A stretch of DNA of 64,000 nt from Coffea arabica (taxonomy: Eukaryota > Streptophyta > Magnoliopsida > Gentianales > Rubiaceae). Shown piece by piece: positions 22,051 to 33,460 of the stretch. Where the stretch lies: NCBI RefSeq assembly GCF_036785885.1, contig NC_092317.1, positions 8,124,501-8,188,500 on the forward strand, read 5' to 3'. Within the stretch, counting starts at the first letter, position 1; each line of letters begins with the position of its first letter. The position numbers were made by a program, and so were the translations under genes. The notes beneath the pieces were generated by a model. That model made no database searches, was not told the origin of the DNA, and saw only the letters and a list, made by a program, of their open reading frames with translations.

Positions 22051-23037
22051 CCATTAGTTAGAGAAGCGGGTGCTATAGCAAAATTGATCGAAAGAGAGGA
22101 TAATTCACCGCTAGGGGTGGCCAGGTTCAACCTTGAACTGGAACTGGGGCCGGTGGTTTGTTAGACCGGAATTGGAATCAAATATTGGAAACCAAAATCG
22201 GAACCATAATCGCGACTAAAGGTTCAGATTCAGGTTTATCAAAAATTTGAACTGAACTAGAATAGACGGTTTAGTAAGTCTAGACCCCATATCTAATCTA
22301 AATTCAAGACCAATCCAATCTAATCAATAACAAAATATTTTTTTAATAAAACTTGCATCATTTTTTCTTTTTTCTTACACATAATAATACAATACAATTC
22401 TTATATTTTCTATATTCATTGTCATATTTTTTTTAGAATCAATTTTATAAGAACAAGTGTTTAAACATAATTAAAAGAACTCGAACTATAACAAAAAGAA
22501 ACCAAAACCATAATCGGAATAAAATCGGAACCAAAACTAGACCGGAACAGGACTCAAGAACTGTAACCATAACTGTCCCTATAAGGGTTAGTTCCTATTC
22601 TACCTTTTAGAAGTATTAGAACCGTCGATTTTTACATCAGAAATTGTGGTTTTGGAACCATGGTCATGTTTAATCACCATATTAAAATTACCTTTTGGAG
22701 AGATCTGTTTGACATCAACAACAATCTAATAAGTAGAGAATATTGGGTGAACCAAAAAAGTGTAAGTAGAATTTGACCTAAGCATTGACTAGGTAAACAT
22801 CCTGTAGTAAGGAGAATAATTGTGAACCATGTAGACTATCCTTGTGGATATCAAACATCTTATCCCTTAGTTAGAGTAGCGGTTGCTATAGCGAAACTGA
22901 TTGAAAAAGAGCACATTAAAATTACCCTTTGGGAAGGCCTATTTGATATCCAAAAACAAGTATAGAATATTAGTGTAAACCAGAAAAGTTTAGTAGAACT
23001 GGATCTACGCACTGAATAAGTTTGCATAAAGGTGTAT
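22051..23037 (+). repeat. Old tandem duplication, first unit split by a MITE
   Basis: Unit 1 (about 22051-22110 plus 22671-22805) and unit 2 (about 22861-23037) share TTAGTTAGAG(A/T)AGCGG, TGCTATAGC(A/G)AAA, ATTAAAATTACC and AGAATATT in the same order. Unit 2 is uninterrupted. In unit 1 a 560-bp element separates the GAAAGAGAGG part from ATTAAAATTACC, so unit 2 acts as a natural empty-site reference. Confidence 0.6.
22111..22671. mobile_element. hAT-like MITE inside a tandem repeat unit
   Basis: The left end CTAGGGGTGGCCAGGTTC and a degenerate right end (reverse complement AACATGACCATGGTTCC) frame a GAACC/GGTTC-rich interior typical of TAGGGGTGGC-type plant hAT MITEs. The flanks ATTCACCG and AATCACCA differ at two of eight positions. 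The comparison with the unsplit unit at 22861-23037 supports insertion at this point. Confidence 0.55.
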
Positions 23038-23717
23038 GCATACTAGGTCAGTGATAAATAAGTTAGGATGTCAAACCCGGAGTTAACAGTCAAAAACAAA
23101 ATAATTTAGTGACATACAAGTCAATAGTAATAGTAGTATTTTCTAAGTTGAATGTCAAAATTTACTTAATGGGTCATACTAAACAATATAGTAACCAAAG
23201 TACGAGACACAAATTGCTATGTAATTGCACTTTTCATCTGAGGGGGCATTGCTAATTACGTGGACATCGACATATAGTCAGTTACACAAAAATTCAGTGA
23301 TGCACAGCATTGCTCATAATTAGGGAAAATGAAGTATGAGACGCGAAATATATGCTCAAAATAGTGTTTTACATGCTGTGTAAGTTTCTCAGTTTGATTA
23401 TAAAAATCTGTTTCCTTCAAAATTCTCTGTCTTTCTACACCAATGACTCAGCTATTTTACCCTACAAATCAAATAAAAGAAAGGCCAAATAATTCAATCA
23501 CTATCAGCAAATGACATCACTTGCTAATATGTGTTCTAGACAAAAATTTGAAATGAAAGGAAGATAAATGAATGAAGCGATTTTCTAATAGTGTTCAATG
23601 GGCATTTGTTTAAACAACTAAATTACCCTTAATCTATCACATGAATGCACACATTAATAATTGTCATATTACCTTACATTATAAGCTTCCTCTATTTAAC
23701 TTTTCATTTTTAAAATA
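23038..23717. other. Intergenic, no gene seen
   Basis: AT-rich with no coding motif. Confidence 0.5.
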
Positions 23718-24681
23718 GGGTTATTTTGACTTTACTCCCTTAAACTATATCATTACTATCAGTTTACTCCTAATGTTATTTTTTATTCACTTCACTCCCA
23801 TAAGTAATTCAACTCAACATATTAAGAAATTTTGGACAAAAATACCCTTTTACTCTATAGCATTATTACATTGTTATTATCACTTTATCCCTTTAAATTA
23901 TAGTGATATAATCGCTTTAATTCCTAATATTATTTTCTACATATTTTACCTCGTTGTTAATCTGACTAGTATGGTAAAAATTTTTTAAAATATATTTATC
24001 CTTTTTTATATATAATTAAAAATAAAAAAGTTGGAATGGTTATTCTTCCTTTATTTTTCACTTTAAGAGATCCAAAAACATAAAAATAAATGGGTTATCT
24101 TAAATTTATTTTTCACACTTATTAATACTAGGAAAAGAAAAAAAGATAGGAAAGAAGGAAATAGAAAATTATATTTTGCAAAGAAAAATCTAATATTATC
24201 GTATTACTTTAAGGTTGTTGGGGATTAGGATTGGAATTTGGTAATAAACAGAAAAGTGAAATAATTTTAAAATAATAAAAATATTTAATTCTTTTTTATT
24301 TGTATTTTTTTTAAAAATGAATTGACCTCTCTCTCTCCCCCTCCCCTATCCCCTCCCCATCTTTCTATTTTTTTCAATATTAATAAGATTGCCAAAAAGA
24401 AAGAGATTAATACTTTGGCTTTTTTTTTTAATACTAAAAAGGAGAAGTGCCACTCTAAATTTTTTATTGTTTTGATTATTCAAAGAGGAGGGTAATAATG
24501 AGACTATAGTTTATACGATAAAGTGATAATAATTTTAAGGGCTAAATATATCTTTTCACTTTAATTAACAAATTCAGTTAAGTTTCACCATTAGTTTTGG
24601 GAGTAAAGTGATTAAAAGGTAACGTAAAGGAGGAAATTGATAGTGATACTGAGCGTTAAGGGGATAAAGTGATAATAACCC
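23718..24681. mobile_element. Mutator-like non-autonomous element, family B, copy 1
   Basis: A 964-bp element with inverted ends GGGTTATT...ACTTTA(C/T)CCC at left and GGGGATAAAGTGATAATAACCC-type sequence at right. It is flanked by a perfect 9-bp TSD, TTTAAAATA (23709-23717 and 24682-24690). The outer 250-300 bp of each side pair as diverged inverted repeats rich in AAAGTGATAAT motifs. No transposase. The same family occurs at 32399-33451. Confidence 0.88.
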
Positions 24682-24690
24682 TTTAAAATA

Positions 24691-26290
24691 TTAATACATG
24701 AACTGTATTTTAATGAATATGAGCGTACGGAATCGTTAGACAAATCCATTAATAAAATTTATCTTCCCAATTGCTAGGACGGGTTTCTGGGACCTCTATC
24801 ATGGTTTGAAATGACCAACTGAATCCATCACCAAATTTTGCCAATTCAACCCCAATCAAAACAGCCAGTTGATTGTCTCTGAGTAGCAATTATTCCTATT
24901 CTCAAATAATTTATTGAACCTACATTTAGCATCTAATTCTAGAAAATCAATTATGTAATGTTATCAGCTATTTTTTGAAAGCTGATTAATTTCTTAGAAA
25001 GGCAAAATTAGAAGTTAGAAAGTACTTGCTTTTAAGGTTCTGACTTTGGCTATTTTAAAATATCAGCTTTTAAGAGAATATGTTGAGAACAGGCCGGTAT
25101 ATATGCGGCTATGAGATATCAGGAGTTCTTATCCCAAGACACTCCAAATCCATTCCTCTTCTTCTTTTCCCCCATTTTCTTTAATTTTTTTGGATAGGAA
25201 TTCTAGGAAATGAGAAATAAATTTATTTTGTTTCTTTTATACCAGGAAGGCTCCAAGCCTTACATGGGAATGGCGAAAGGGGCAAGTTACTTTTGAGGTG
25301 CATTCCTGCAGAAGGATCGGCTTCTCAAATGGGGCACTCCTACTGATGGATGGTGCTCCTTATATGCAAAGGAGAAGGAATCTGTTGAACACCTAAAAAA
25401 AATTACTTTTTAGGTGAACAAAGTCACAAAAGATTGGGGTTTCCAAGTAGTTTTTGAAATTCTTCATACTCTTTCTTTCATCTCTCCATTTAAATTTCTC
25501 ATCTATAATTTTTTTTTAATTTACTTGTTTACACTTCGAAGGTGTTATCAAAGATGATGATGCACTGAGGAGAACTTGGATAAACCGAATTATTTTTAGC
25601 ATTTCACTTTGCAAAAATCAAATTAGAATATATTGGTAATTATATATATTTTTTTATTTTCTTGTTTTAATTTGCAAAAGTCAAATTGGAATGTATTGGT
25701 TACCTGTGATGTCAGGATTAATAAAAGAAAATTATAAAAGAACTTAGCTCTTACATAATGATGTTTAGAAAAAGTTAGGAGCACTTGACTTCCAGTTGAA
25801 CTTTACCTATAATTACTTTTCAACATTTTCAAAAGGCACTTCAAGACAAGACTAAGCCACGCTTAACTTTGCTTTGTTACTTTGGGTTTTCGATAACAGC
25901 AATTGCTATTTTACATCAAACCCAAAAAGAGTTGGAAAAGTTTAGATTGTGCAAGATAATATATCTAACATAATCTTTGGCTTCACCTTTGCAGAAGTCA
26001 TCAATATTTGGCGGAAACAGAAGGCATCTGCAATTGCTTTTGCCTTTTCTTCTTGCATGGGCAAGAGGCCCATGACAACATACATAATTCTCTAGGAAGG
26101 AAAAACAACATTAATTGAAAGAGATACTTGCCATATATAGTTAATTAGAGAACATTCATTGCACAATATTGGGATGTTACATGACCAATTTGAGGATAGA
26201 CATTCAATAGCAAACTAATTTTAGAAGAAACACAATTAGAATAAGAGATTCTTGATTTGAGTGCTTGGTTTTTTAAGCACTATGGAAACT
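24691..26290. other. Intergenic, 3' side of the first SWEET gene
   Basis: No intact gene. A short LINE remnant at about 25300-25402 is listed separately. A diverged direct repeat of TGCAAAA(A/G)TCAAATT(A/G)GAAT occurs near 25611 and 25673. Confidence 0.5.
25300..25402 (+). pseudogene. LINE remnant, zinc-finger end of reverse transcriptase
   Basis: One plus-strand frame reads DRLLKWGTPTDGWCSLYAKE followed by KESVEHL. This matches the zf-RVT segment found after the reverse transcriptase in plant LINEs (RLxxWG, CxLC, ESxxHL). The second cysteine of CxLC is Tyr here. Only about 30 residues are recognisable. Confidence 0.6.
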
Positions 26291-27850
26291 TCAGCTTGAA
26301 GGTTCTGTGATCTTCTTAACCATTCCGTTTTCATTATTGAGTTGAGCAGAAATCACTGAAACTATTTCTGGACGTACAAGTGCACTCAACTTTACAACCT
26401 CAATAACTTGCTCTTGCAATTCAGGAAGTTTGTGTTCCTCTAGAACTATAACCTGATTTTGAATTTCAGGAAGCTTTTGCTCAACAGCTTTCTTGGCATT
26501 CTTGTAAATCAAATACAGTACCATTTGAAGGATCCCAAAGAGGAAACCTAGTATATTGGGAATCTATAGACGATCCAAAATAGAAAATAGCATTAGTATT
26601 TGAAACGTAGAATTAAAAACACCAGTGTAAAATATGGAGGATTGTACTTACAGCAATGTTATAATCTTTGCGCAGAAAGCCGTAGAAGAACCACATAATA
26701 GCACTTAATGTGAGGAAAAACGATGGAAGAAATGGCATGTATTCAACGCTCTTGGTTCGTATGACTTGTCTCTGTGGATTAAAAAGTTCAAGGAAAAACT
26801 ATTTGTATCAAAACTATAATCAATATAAAATTAATGAAGGAAAAAAATTGCATGTATATTAGTGAAAATTATGTTTGCAAATACTTACCACTATGGCCAA
26901 AGGTGCCACAAAAACACAAAATGAGAACACTAGACCAATCCATCCAACAATTCTTGCACGGGTTTTGCCAGTTGAAATTAACTGAGTTAGGAGAATTATA
27001 GAGCCAAATCCCATGACAACTAGCAAAGCAAGTAGTTTTGCGGTTTGAATCTGCAATTTAGCACAAAGTAATTAGTCGACCAAGGATTACTAATAACGCT
27101 CGAGATTATGATTAGTAGATAATATAATTTGCTTAGTACCCTAGCTCGTCTTGGTGCATAAAAGAGGTAGTAGCAAAGGTACACAGTTTGAAAGAAACAG
27201 CCAACAGAGTTTATGGTAATGAGGAGAGTTGTGTCTGGTTTGAGGAATGCATAGTATATCCACAGCATTGCACTGAATAAGCTAACCACATAAGGAACGG
27301 ATTGAAACCCTTCAGTCGATTTCTTCTTGTAAATGCAGTAGAATGTTGGCCTGCAGTTAAAAAATAAAATTAAGAGAACATTCTTACAGTTATGCTCAAA
27401 ACAAAATCATGCAGCTAAGCACGTTATTAGCTGCCACAAGGAAAAGGAAGCAAACGATTGACTCACAGCGGTGCAAGGTAGACCATGAATGAAACAATAT
27501 TACCTGCAAAACAACGAAACATGAGCACGAAGTATTAGATGTTTAAACAAAATCCCAAGAAAACTTCATTCTTAATGCAAGAAAATATACAAAATGAAAA
27601 AAGTAAACCAAGATGAAAGCAAAATAACTCATTTCTCATGACATGCAACGTGATAAACTGTTTCCCTCGATGTTGTATGAATCGTAACAATTTAACTACA
27701 TCTTGTTTGTTCACTTTTCTCTCTTCACGACAAATTGTTTTCTTGGGTGCGTTATCAGCCACTTGCTTAAATGTAATACTAGGTTTGACTCATTTTGCAT
27801 ATGTAATTAGTCATACCTAGGAGGCCAAAGATGAAAGCCAATTGAGCCAT
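26291..27850 (-). CDS. SWEET: Clade III SWEET sugar transporter (gene 1)
   Basis: Six minus-strand exons, 27817-27850, 27467-27503, 27140-27350, 26889-27050, 26652-26771 and 26291-26563, give 278 residues with the exon sizes and phases standard for plant SWEETs (37, 211, 162, 120 nt internal). SWEETs are seven-helix facilitators made of two MtN3/saliva triple-helix bundles; clade III members mainly move sucrose across the plasma membrane. Visible signatures are [19 protein letters not shown] (5-23), [20 protein letters not shown] (32-51) with [16 protein letters not shown] (67-75), TKSVEYMPF (154-162), [10 protein letters not shown] (169-178) and [10 protein letters not shown] (189-198). Pocket residues known from AtSWEET13 are all present: V19, S50, W54, N71, the helix-5 Val, S170, W175-equivalent and N191. 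The C-terminal tail is long, with a [19 protein letters not shown] repeat-like part. Looks fully functional. It shares a strand with gene 2. Confidence 0.96.
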
Positions 27851-27981
27851 CTCTCCAGCAAAGAAAGAAAAACTTTTGAGATTTTCTCTTATAAACAAGA
27901 TAAACTACTGGACTGGAATTACTGAACTTATGAGGGTTGTTTTACACCGTTGGACAGAAAATGCAGTATGGCGCACAGGGT

Positions 27982-27988
27982 TTATATA
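27982..27988 (-). promoter_or_regulatory. TATA box of SWEET gene 1
   Basis: TATATAA on the minus strand (in TCTATATAAACCC) lies about 132 bp upstream of the ATG at 27850. Confidence 0.55.
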
Positions 27989-30085
27989 GAGGAGATGGAA
28001 CATTCAGCTGTGCCTAGTTTCGAGGAAGGAAAGCACTGAGGGGAGTCAATGTAACAGTACAAGGCAATACATGAAAAATTTACCTTTTTTTGTCAATCTT
28101 TACAGTTGTTCACGAGTACTACAGTAATCACGATCCAATATGCTTTCACTCTCTAATGCTCCATTTAACCATATTTGGATGGTTTCTGCCTTGCACAAAA
28201 AACCCTTCATCCCTATCCATGTAGTTCTATTTGCTGCAGGTACAATACTCGATAACAAGAGGGTCCCATTTTCACTCTTTATGATGTGTCACCCACCAGC
28301 CAATTGGACTTAAGGGTTACAACTCATACTCACAGTTTCCGGAAGAGTTTGATGCTTTCTTGTTGAAGCCCAAGTTGTGCTTCTATTCACCGAAAACAAA
28401 TTTAGAATGGTGTGCCCATGTCATCACCAATAATACTCTTATGCATGGGGGCCATTTTGTCTCTAGTTGTCAATATTCATCTCTAAGCAATAAACGTGGC
28501 GATTAAGAGGCTAGAGTTTGCCACTTAATCCTTTTGCCTTCTTGGTGTTAGAAAGGTATTATGCTTCTGCACGAGACAGAATTTAGTACGCGAAAAAGGG
28601 TAAAGTTGATACTACTGATTAACGAGCTAGATCAACATTAGGTTGGATTTCACTGCGACAAGTTGAAACCAGCCCAACCCAGTCTGTCAATTATTTCCTT
28701 CTTGAGAGTGGTCAATATTTACAAAACTTTGATCTAATAGCTGGATTGACAATTAAAGAAATAGCTGTAATATGTATGATCGTTGGTGATGCTTCAATTT
28801 TCCTTATCTAATGCAAAATCTATAATACGGGGCTCTAAACCTTAATTACAAAGGAGAATGAGATCTTGAGAATCAAAATATGAATATTACTTGACTAATA
28901 TCCCTTCTAGTTGAATTGGGTTTTGGTACTTATTACACTCTAGTTAATAACGTCCATATAAAGAAAAAAAAAAGTCGTAGTCTTTTACTACGAAAAGAGA
29001 AGTGATAGATCTCCACGACGTTAATAGTTATTTTATCTAATATTTTGCTATACAAGAAAGAGTGATACATATCTTGGGGGAATGATATCCATTAGTTTGG
29101 CTTGAGAAAACACTGGTTTGCAAGTTGAAATTACACTCATCTCTTTTTGTTGATTAGTTACGAAAAGAGAGGAATAAAACGAGTGACAAGGGCTTCGTCA
29201 TCAAGGTGTAATTCGGTAAGTCCTACCCAATTTATGGAAAAATCCTCCAGCTTAGTGTAAGTTGACCAACATCATCCATAAACCAAAGTGATCCAAGATC
29301 TCGTATGGTCCATTTTGTGTTACGTATGGCCTCTTTTAGATTAATTGCTGGGTGGCTTTTGTAAATCTCCTACAGCCGCCAAAAAAAAAAAAAACTAACT
29401 AGAGCTCAAGCAAGAACTGAACACATTTTCTTTTTCTAACTAAGTTTAGGAATAAAAGAACGATTAGGATTGAGATAGAGATAGTGAATTACTGATACAT
29501 ATACGTGGCTCAGGTTTGCATTGCATTTTATGATGGTTAATCTAAAATACCGTACGATTACGTATTTGCACAAGTGATATTAGTCAAACAGCATGTTACT
29601 TGCTAATTTGCTATTAATTTGCATGATCTGCACTGAAAATTAATAGCAGGAAATACATCCCAGAATGCAATCAGTTTTTATCTATAAACGAAGGTACTAG
29701 TAATGCATTTGAAAATCTTAGGTTCCGTTATTAGAGTATGCATTCCGAGTTTATACATGTACACACATACACACACATATATAGCATACACGAGCACTAT
29801 ATTGCTTTTTACTTCATAGGTTTAAGTTCTATTAGCTTTACTTATGATGCATGGTGTTAAATGGACAATAGAAAGTATTGCACTATATCTTTAATCATAT
29901 AACATAAAAAAAAATTGATATAGAAATGCTAATGTAGAAGGCCTTTGGTTTTGAATTTAATAGCATCCATTTTCACTAAATTAAAAAATTAACGATTTTT
30001 GCATTTACTCATAGGCAACTTCATGGATGCTAAAAAAAAAAATTCAGGGAGGCTAATTAATTTGAAAATTTAGACAAATCATATG
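27989..30085. other. Intergenic, upstream of SWEET gene 1
   Basis: No gene is seen. It contains the promoter region of the minus-strand SWEET and an AC/TA-rich microsatellite near 29756-29780. Nothing else is recognisable. Confidence 0.55.
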
Positions 30086-31977
30086 TGTTAAGATCCAAGC
30101 GCGAAACAAACAGCTATTGAAATATCAAGTACACAACAATTTAATGATAAACAAACCACAAGCATAAAAGATAGACAACACACAATATTTAACGTGGTTC
30201 GACTCCTCCATTGACCCTACATCCACGGAGAGAAACCCGATCTTTATTATGAGAGGAAAACCCTATACAAGAATACAATTTTAACCCAAATCCAATCCTT
30301 GTATACCATCTCTTATCTTCCAAGGACCCTCTCTCACACTCCATGTATAAGACTACATGATGTTCTTGTATGTCCTTATATGTCCCTTTGTAGTATCTCA
30401 ATCCACCTATTTATAGAGTACATTACTTGACCAAAAAATCAAATGACAAATAGGAAACCAATTCTAATTTTTAAACTTGTTTAGAATAAGAAATAATTTC
30501 TAATCTTAAACAAAATAGAAAATTCATTGGCTACTATTTCAAGTAACTAAAACCAATTAGAAAATTAGTTACTTCCACACAAAACAAAAAATCTACCTAA
30601 AAGAAATTAAGCTAATTTTCTAACAAATCTTCACCTTAGCAAAAATTTCTTTTAGCAACCATTTGCCTTCAACTACCAAATAATATGGTACCGAACTACA
30701 CACTCGAATCAATACAATCTTGACACCAAATTGATTCAATCGGCAAATGAACATGTGTAATTACCTCGAGTCCAACCTCCAGTTGACTCGTGAGAAGGTG
30801 CCTCAATTTACCATCTTTCTTTGCAGAATTTCTTCTCATCACCACTTGCAATTCGGGATTCCCTTCTATGAGCTCTAACCCTAAACATTGAGGGAACCAA
30901 ATGATAAAATTACCATATTTCTTTCCATCCTCAGGATTGTCTCGCCATGTGTGGTTTCCAAAACTCCACCTAAAACAAAAAACTCGTAACTGTTAGAATC
31001 TTCTGACGTATGAAAATTAGATCTCTTTATTTCTTTGAGACACGTGCCATACCACCCAAAAAATATAACCGAAATCTAAAAGCCACTGGAATGAAATATC
31101 AACCATTGGAGGTGTGAGAAAATCTCCACTAATTCATGTCCAAAATCAACATTGGACTCCACCTTTTTCTTGACTCTTGAATCACCTGTCTAGATTCACC
31201 GTCAAGTATCTCTATACTTTTCAACTTTCCATCCTGCACCATTAATACTTTTTGTCAAGCCATTGAAACAAGGATATCCATTAAATTGGTTAATTTGTAA
31301 CAGCTACCAATCCACTTGATGTCAATAGCTAACCAGGATCCAATCTTGAACAATCAAACTCTTGATCTAACCATTCAGTTTGTTGAGATCAAAGTGCTTG
31401 TGAGCAGCCCAATTTCACAATCAAGCTCTGATACCACTTGTTAGGATCCAAATACGGAACAAACAACTATTGAAATATGAAGTACACAACAATTTAATGA
31501 TAAATAAGCCACAAGCATAAAAGATAGACAATACACAATATTTAAAGTGGTTGGACTCCACCATTGAACCTACGTCCACGGAGAGAAACCCGTTCTTTAT
31601 TATGAGAGGAAAACCCTATATAAGAATACAATTTGAATCCAAACCCAACCCTTATATACCATCTCTCATCTCTCAAGAACTCTCTCTCATACCCATGTAT
31701 AAAGCTACATGACGTCCTTATGTGTCCTTATATTTTCCTTTGTAGTATGCCAAATCACCTATTTATAGAGAACATTATTTGACCAAAAAATCAAATAACA
31801 ACAGGAAACTAATTCTAATTTTTAGACATGTATAAAATAGGAAATAACTTTTATTCCTAAACAAAATAGAAAATTCTTTGACTACTACTTCAAGTAATTA
31901 AAACCAATTCGAAAACTAGTTACTTCCACACAAAATAAGAATCCTGTTCTAAAAGAAATTAAACCAATTTTCTAACA
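30086..31977 (-). mobile_element. Short LTR-retrotransposon fossil (TRIM/LARD-like)
   Basis: Two direct long terminal repeats of about 540 bp, 30086-30625 and 31439-31977, each beginning TG and ending CA, enclose about 813 bp. On the minus strand the 5' repeat is followed by TGGTATCAGAGC, the initiator-Met-tRNA primer site common in plant Copia-type elements, and a purine-rich tract (AAGGTGAAGATT) precedes the 3' repeat. The flanks ATATG and ACATG match at four of five bases. The inside is too short for gag-pol and shows no coding domain, so this is a non-autonomous fossil. The LTRs differ by scattered changes, suggesting moderate age. Confidence 0.88.
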
Positions 31978-32051
31978 ACATGGATATTAGTGGAATTACA
32001 TGGGTGGCATGCGCCCTAATGCTTTCATTGTAGATCTGCCTCTACTTAGAA

Positions 32052-32192
32052 CTTGTTTGGATTGCTATTTTTTGGAGTTCTTATAAAAATAGTATTGTAA
32101 CAATTTGATATACGTAAAATAAAAAGGTGATTGAAAAATATGTTCATGAAAAGCATAAATATTTTTGGAAAAAAATGATAATCCAAACAAGG
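32052..32192. mobile_element. 141-bp MITE
   Basis: Inverted ends CTTGTTTGGATTGCTATTTT and, in reverse complement, CCTTGTTTGGATTATCATTT. The interior AAAATAAAAAGGTGATTGAAA matches the MITE cluster at 1176-1525 (AGATAAAAAGGTGGTTGAAA). TSD not resolved. Confidence 0.65.
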
Positions 32193-32398
32193 CCATATTA
32201 TCCAAAATTTGAAGCTTGCCTTGTTACTTAATTTACAGTCTTAAGTTTCTAAATAACACTAATAATAGTTTCAAATTTTGGTACCTGGCTTGGGACCCAG
32301 AATTGCTATTCTTAATGTTGCAAATGTTGATGAAAAATAAGAAATGACACATGCTAGGACAAGCACATTATCACATATGTGATTTTACATATAATTTA

Positions 32399-33451
32399 GG
32401 GTTATTATCACTTTATCCCCTTTAAACTATATCATTACTATCAGTTTACTTCCTAACGTTATCTTTTAGTCACTTTACCTCCGTAAGTAATTCAACTCAA
32501 CATGTTAAGAAATTTTGGACAAAAATACCCTTTTACTCTATAACATTATTACATTGTTATTATCATTTTATTTCTTTAAATTATAGTGATACAATCGCTT
32601 TAATTTCTAATATTATTTTCTATGCATTTTATCTCATCGTTAATCTAACTAGTATGATAAAATTTTTTAAATATATTTACCCTTTTTTATATATAATTAA
32701 AAATAAAAAATTTTGAATGGTTATTCTTCCTTGTTTTTCACTATAAAAGATCCAAAAACATAAAAATAAAGGGATTTTCTCAATTTTTTTTCACACTTAT
32801 TAATATTAGTGAAAGAAAAAGAGATAAGAAAGAAGGAGACAGAAAATTAGATTTTGCAAGGAAAAAAATAAAGAAGAGTCTAACATTATCGTATTATTTT
32901 AAGATTGTTTGGATTAGAATTGAAATTTGATAGTAAACAGAAAAGTGAAATAATTTTAAAATAATAAAAGTATTTAATTCTTTTTTATTTGTATTTTTTT
33001 AAAAATGAATTGGGTTCTCCCTCTCCCCCTCCCCTTCCCCTTCCCCTTCCCCATTTTTCTATTTTTTTTCAATATTAATAAGGTTGGCAAGAAAAAAGAG
33101 ATTGATACTTTGACTTTTTTTTTTGATACTAAAAAGAAGAAGAACCACTTTATTATTTTTATTATACAAAGAGGAGGGTACTTTCTTCTAAAATTTTTAA
33201 CTTGCTAAGTTGGTTTAATGGTGGGATAAATTGCCTAAAAAATAACTCTATGGGGTAAATTGATAATGAGACTATAGTTTATGGGGATAAAGTGATAATA
33301 ATTTTAAGAACTAAACTTGTCTTTTCACTTTAATTAACAAACTCCATTAAGTTTGACCATTAGTTTTGGGGGGTAAAGTAATTAAAAGATAACGTTAAGA
33401 GAAAAATTGATAGTGCTACCAAACTTTAAGGAGGTAAAGTGATAATAATGC
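32399..33451. mobile_element. Mutator-like non-autonomous element, family B, copy 2
   Basis: A 1,053-bp sibling of the element at 23718-24681, same orientation, with left end GGGTTATTATCACTTTATCC. It is flanked by a perfect 9-bp TSD, TATAATTTA (32390-32398 and 33452-33460). The last bases of the right end have drifted (AATGC instead of AACCC). It contains a C/T-rich run at 33016-33050. The open frame at 33005-33208 is simple sequence, not a gene. Confidence 0.87.
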
Positions 33452-33460
33452 TATAATTTA

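Noticed and set aside
33005-33208. 67-codon frame rich in Pro/Phe
   Set aside because: A simple C/T tract inside a non-coding family B element.
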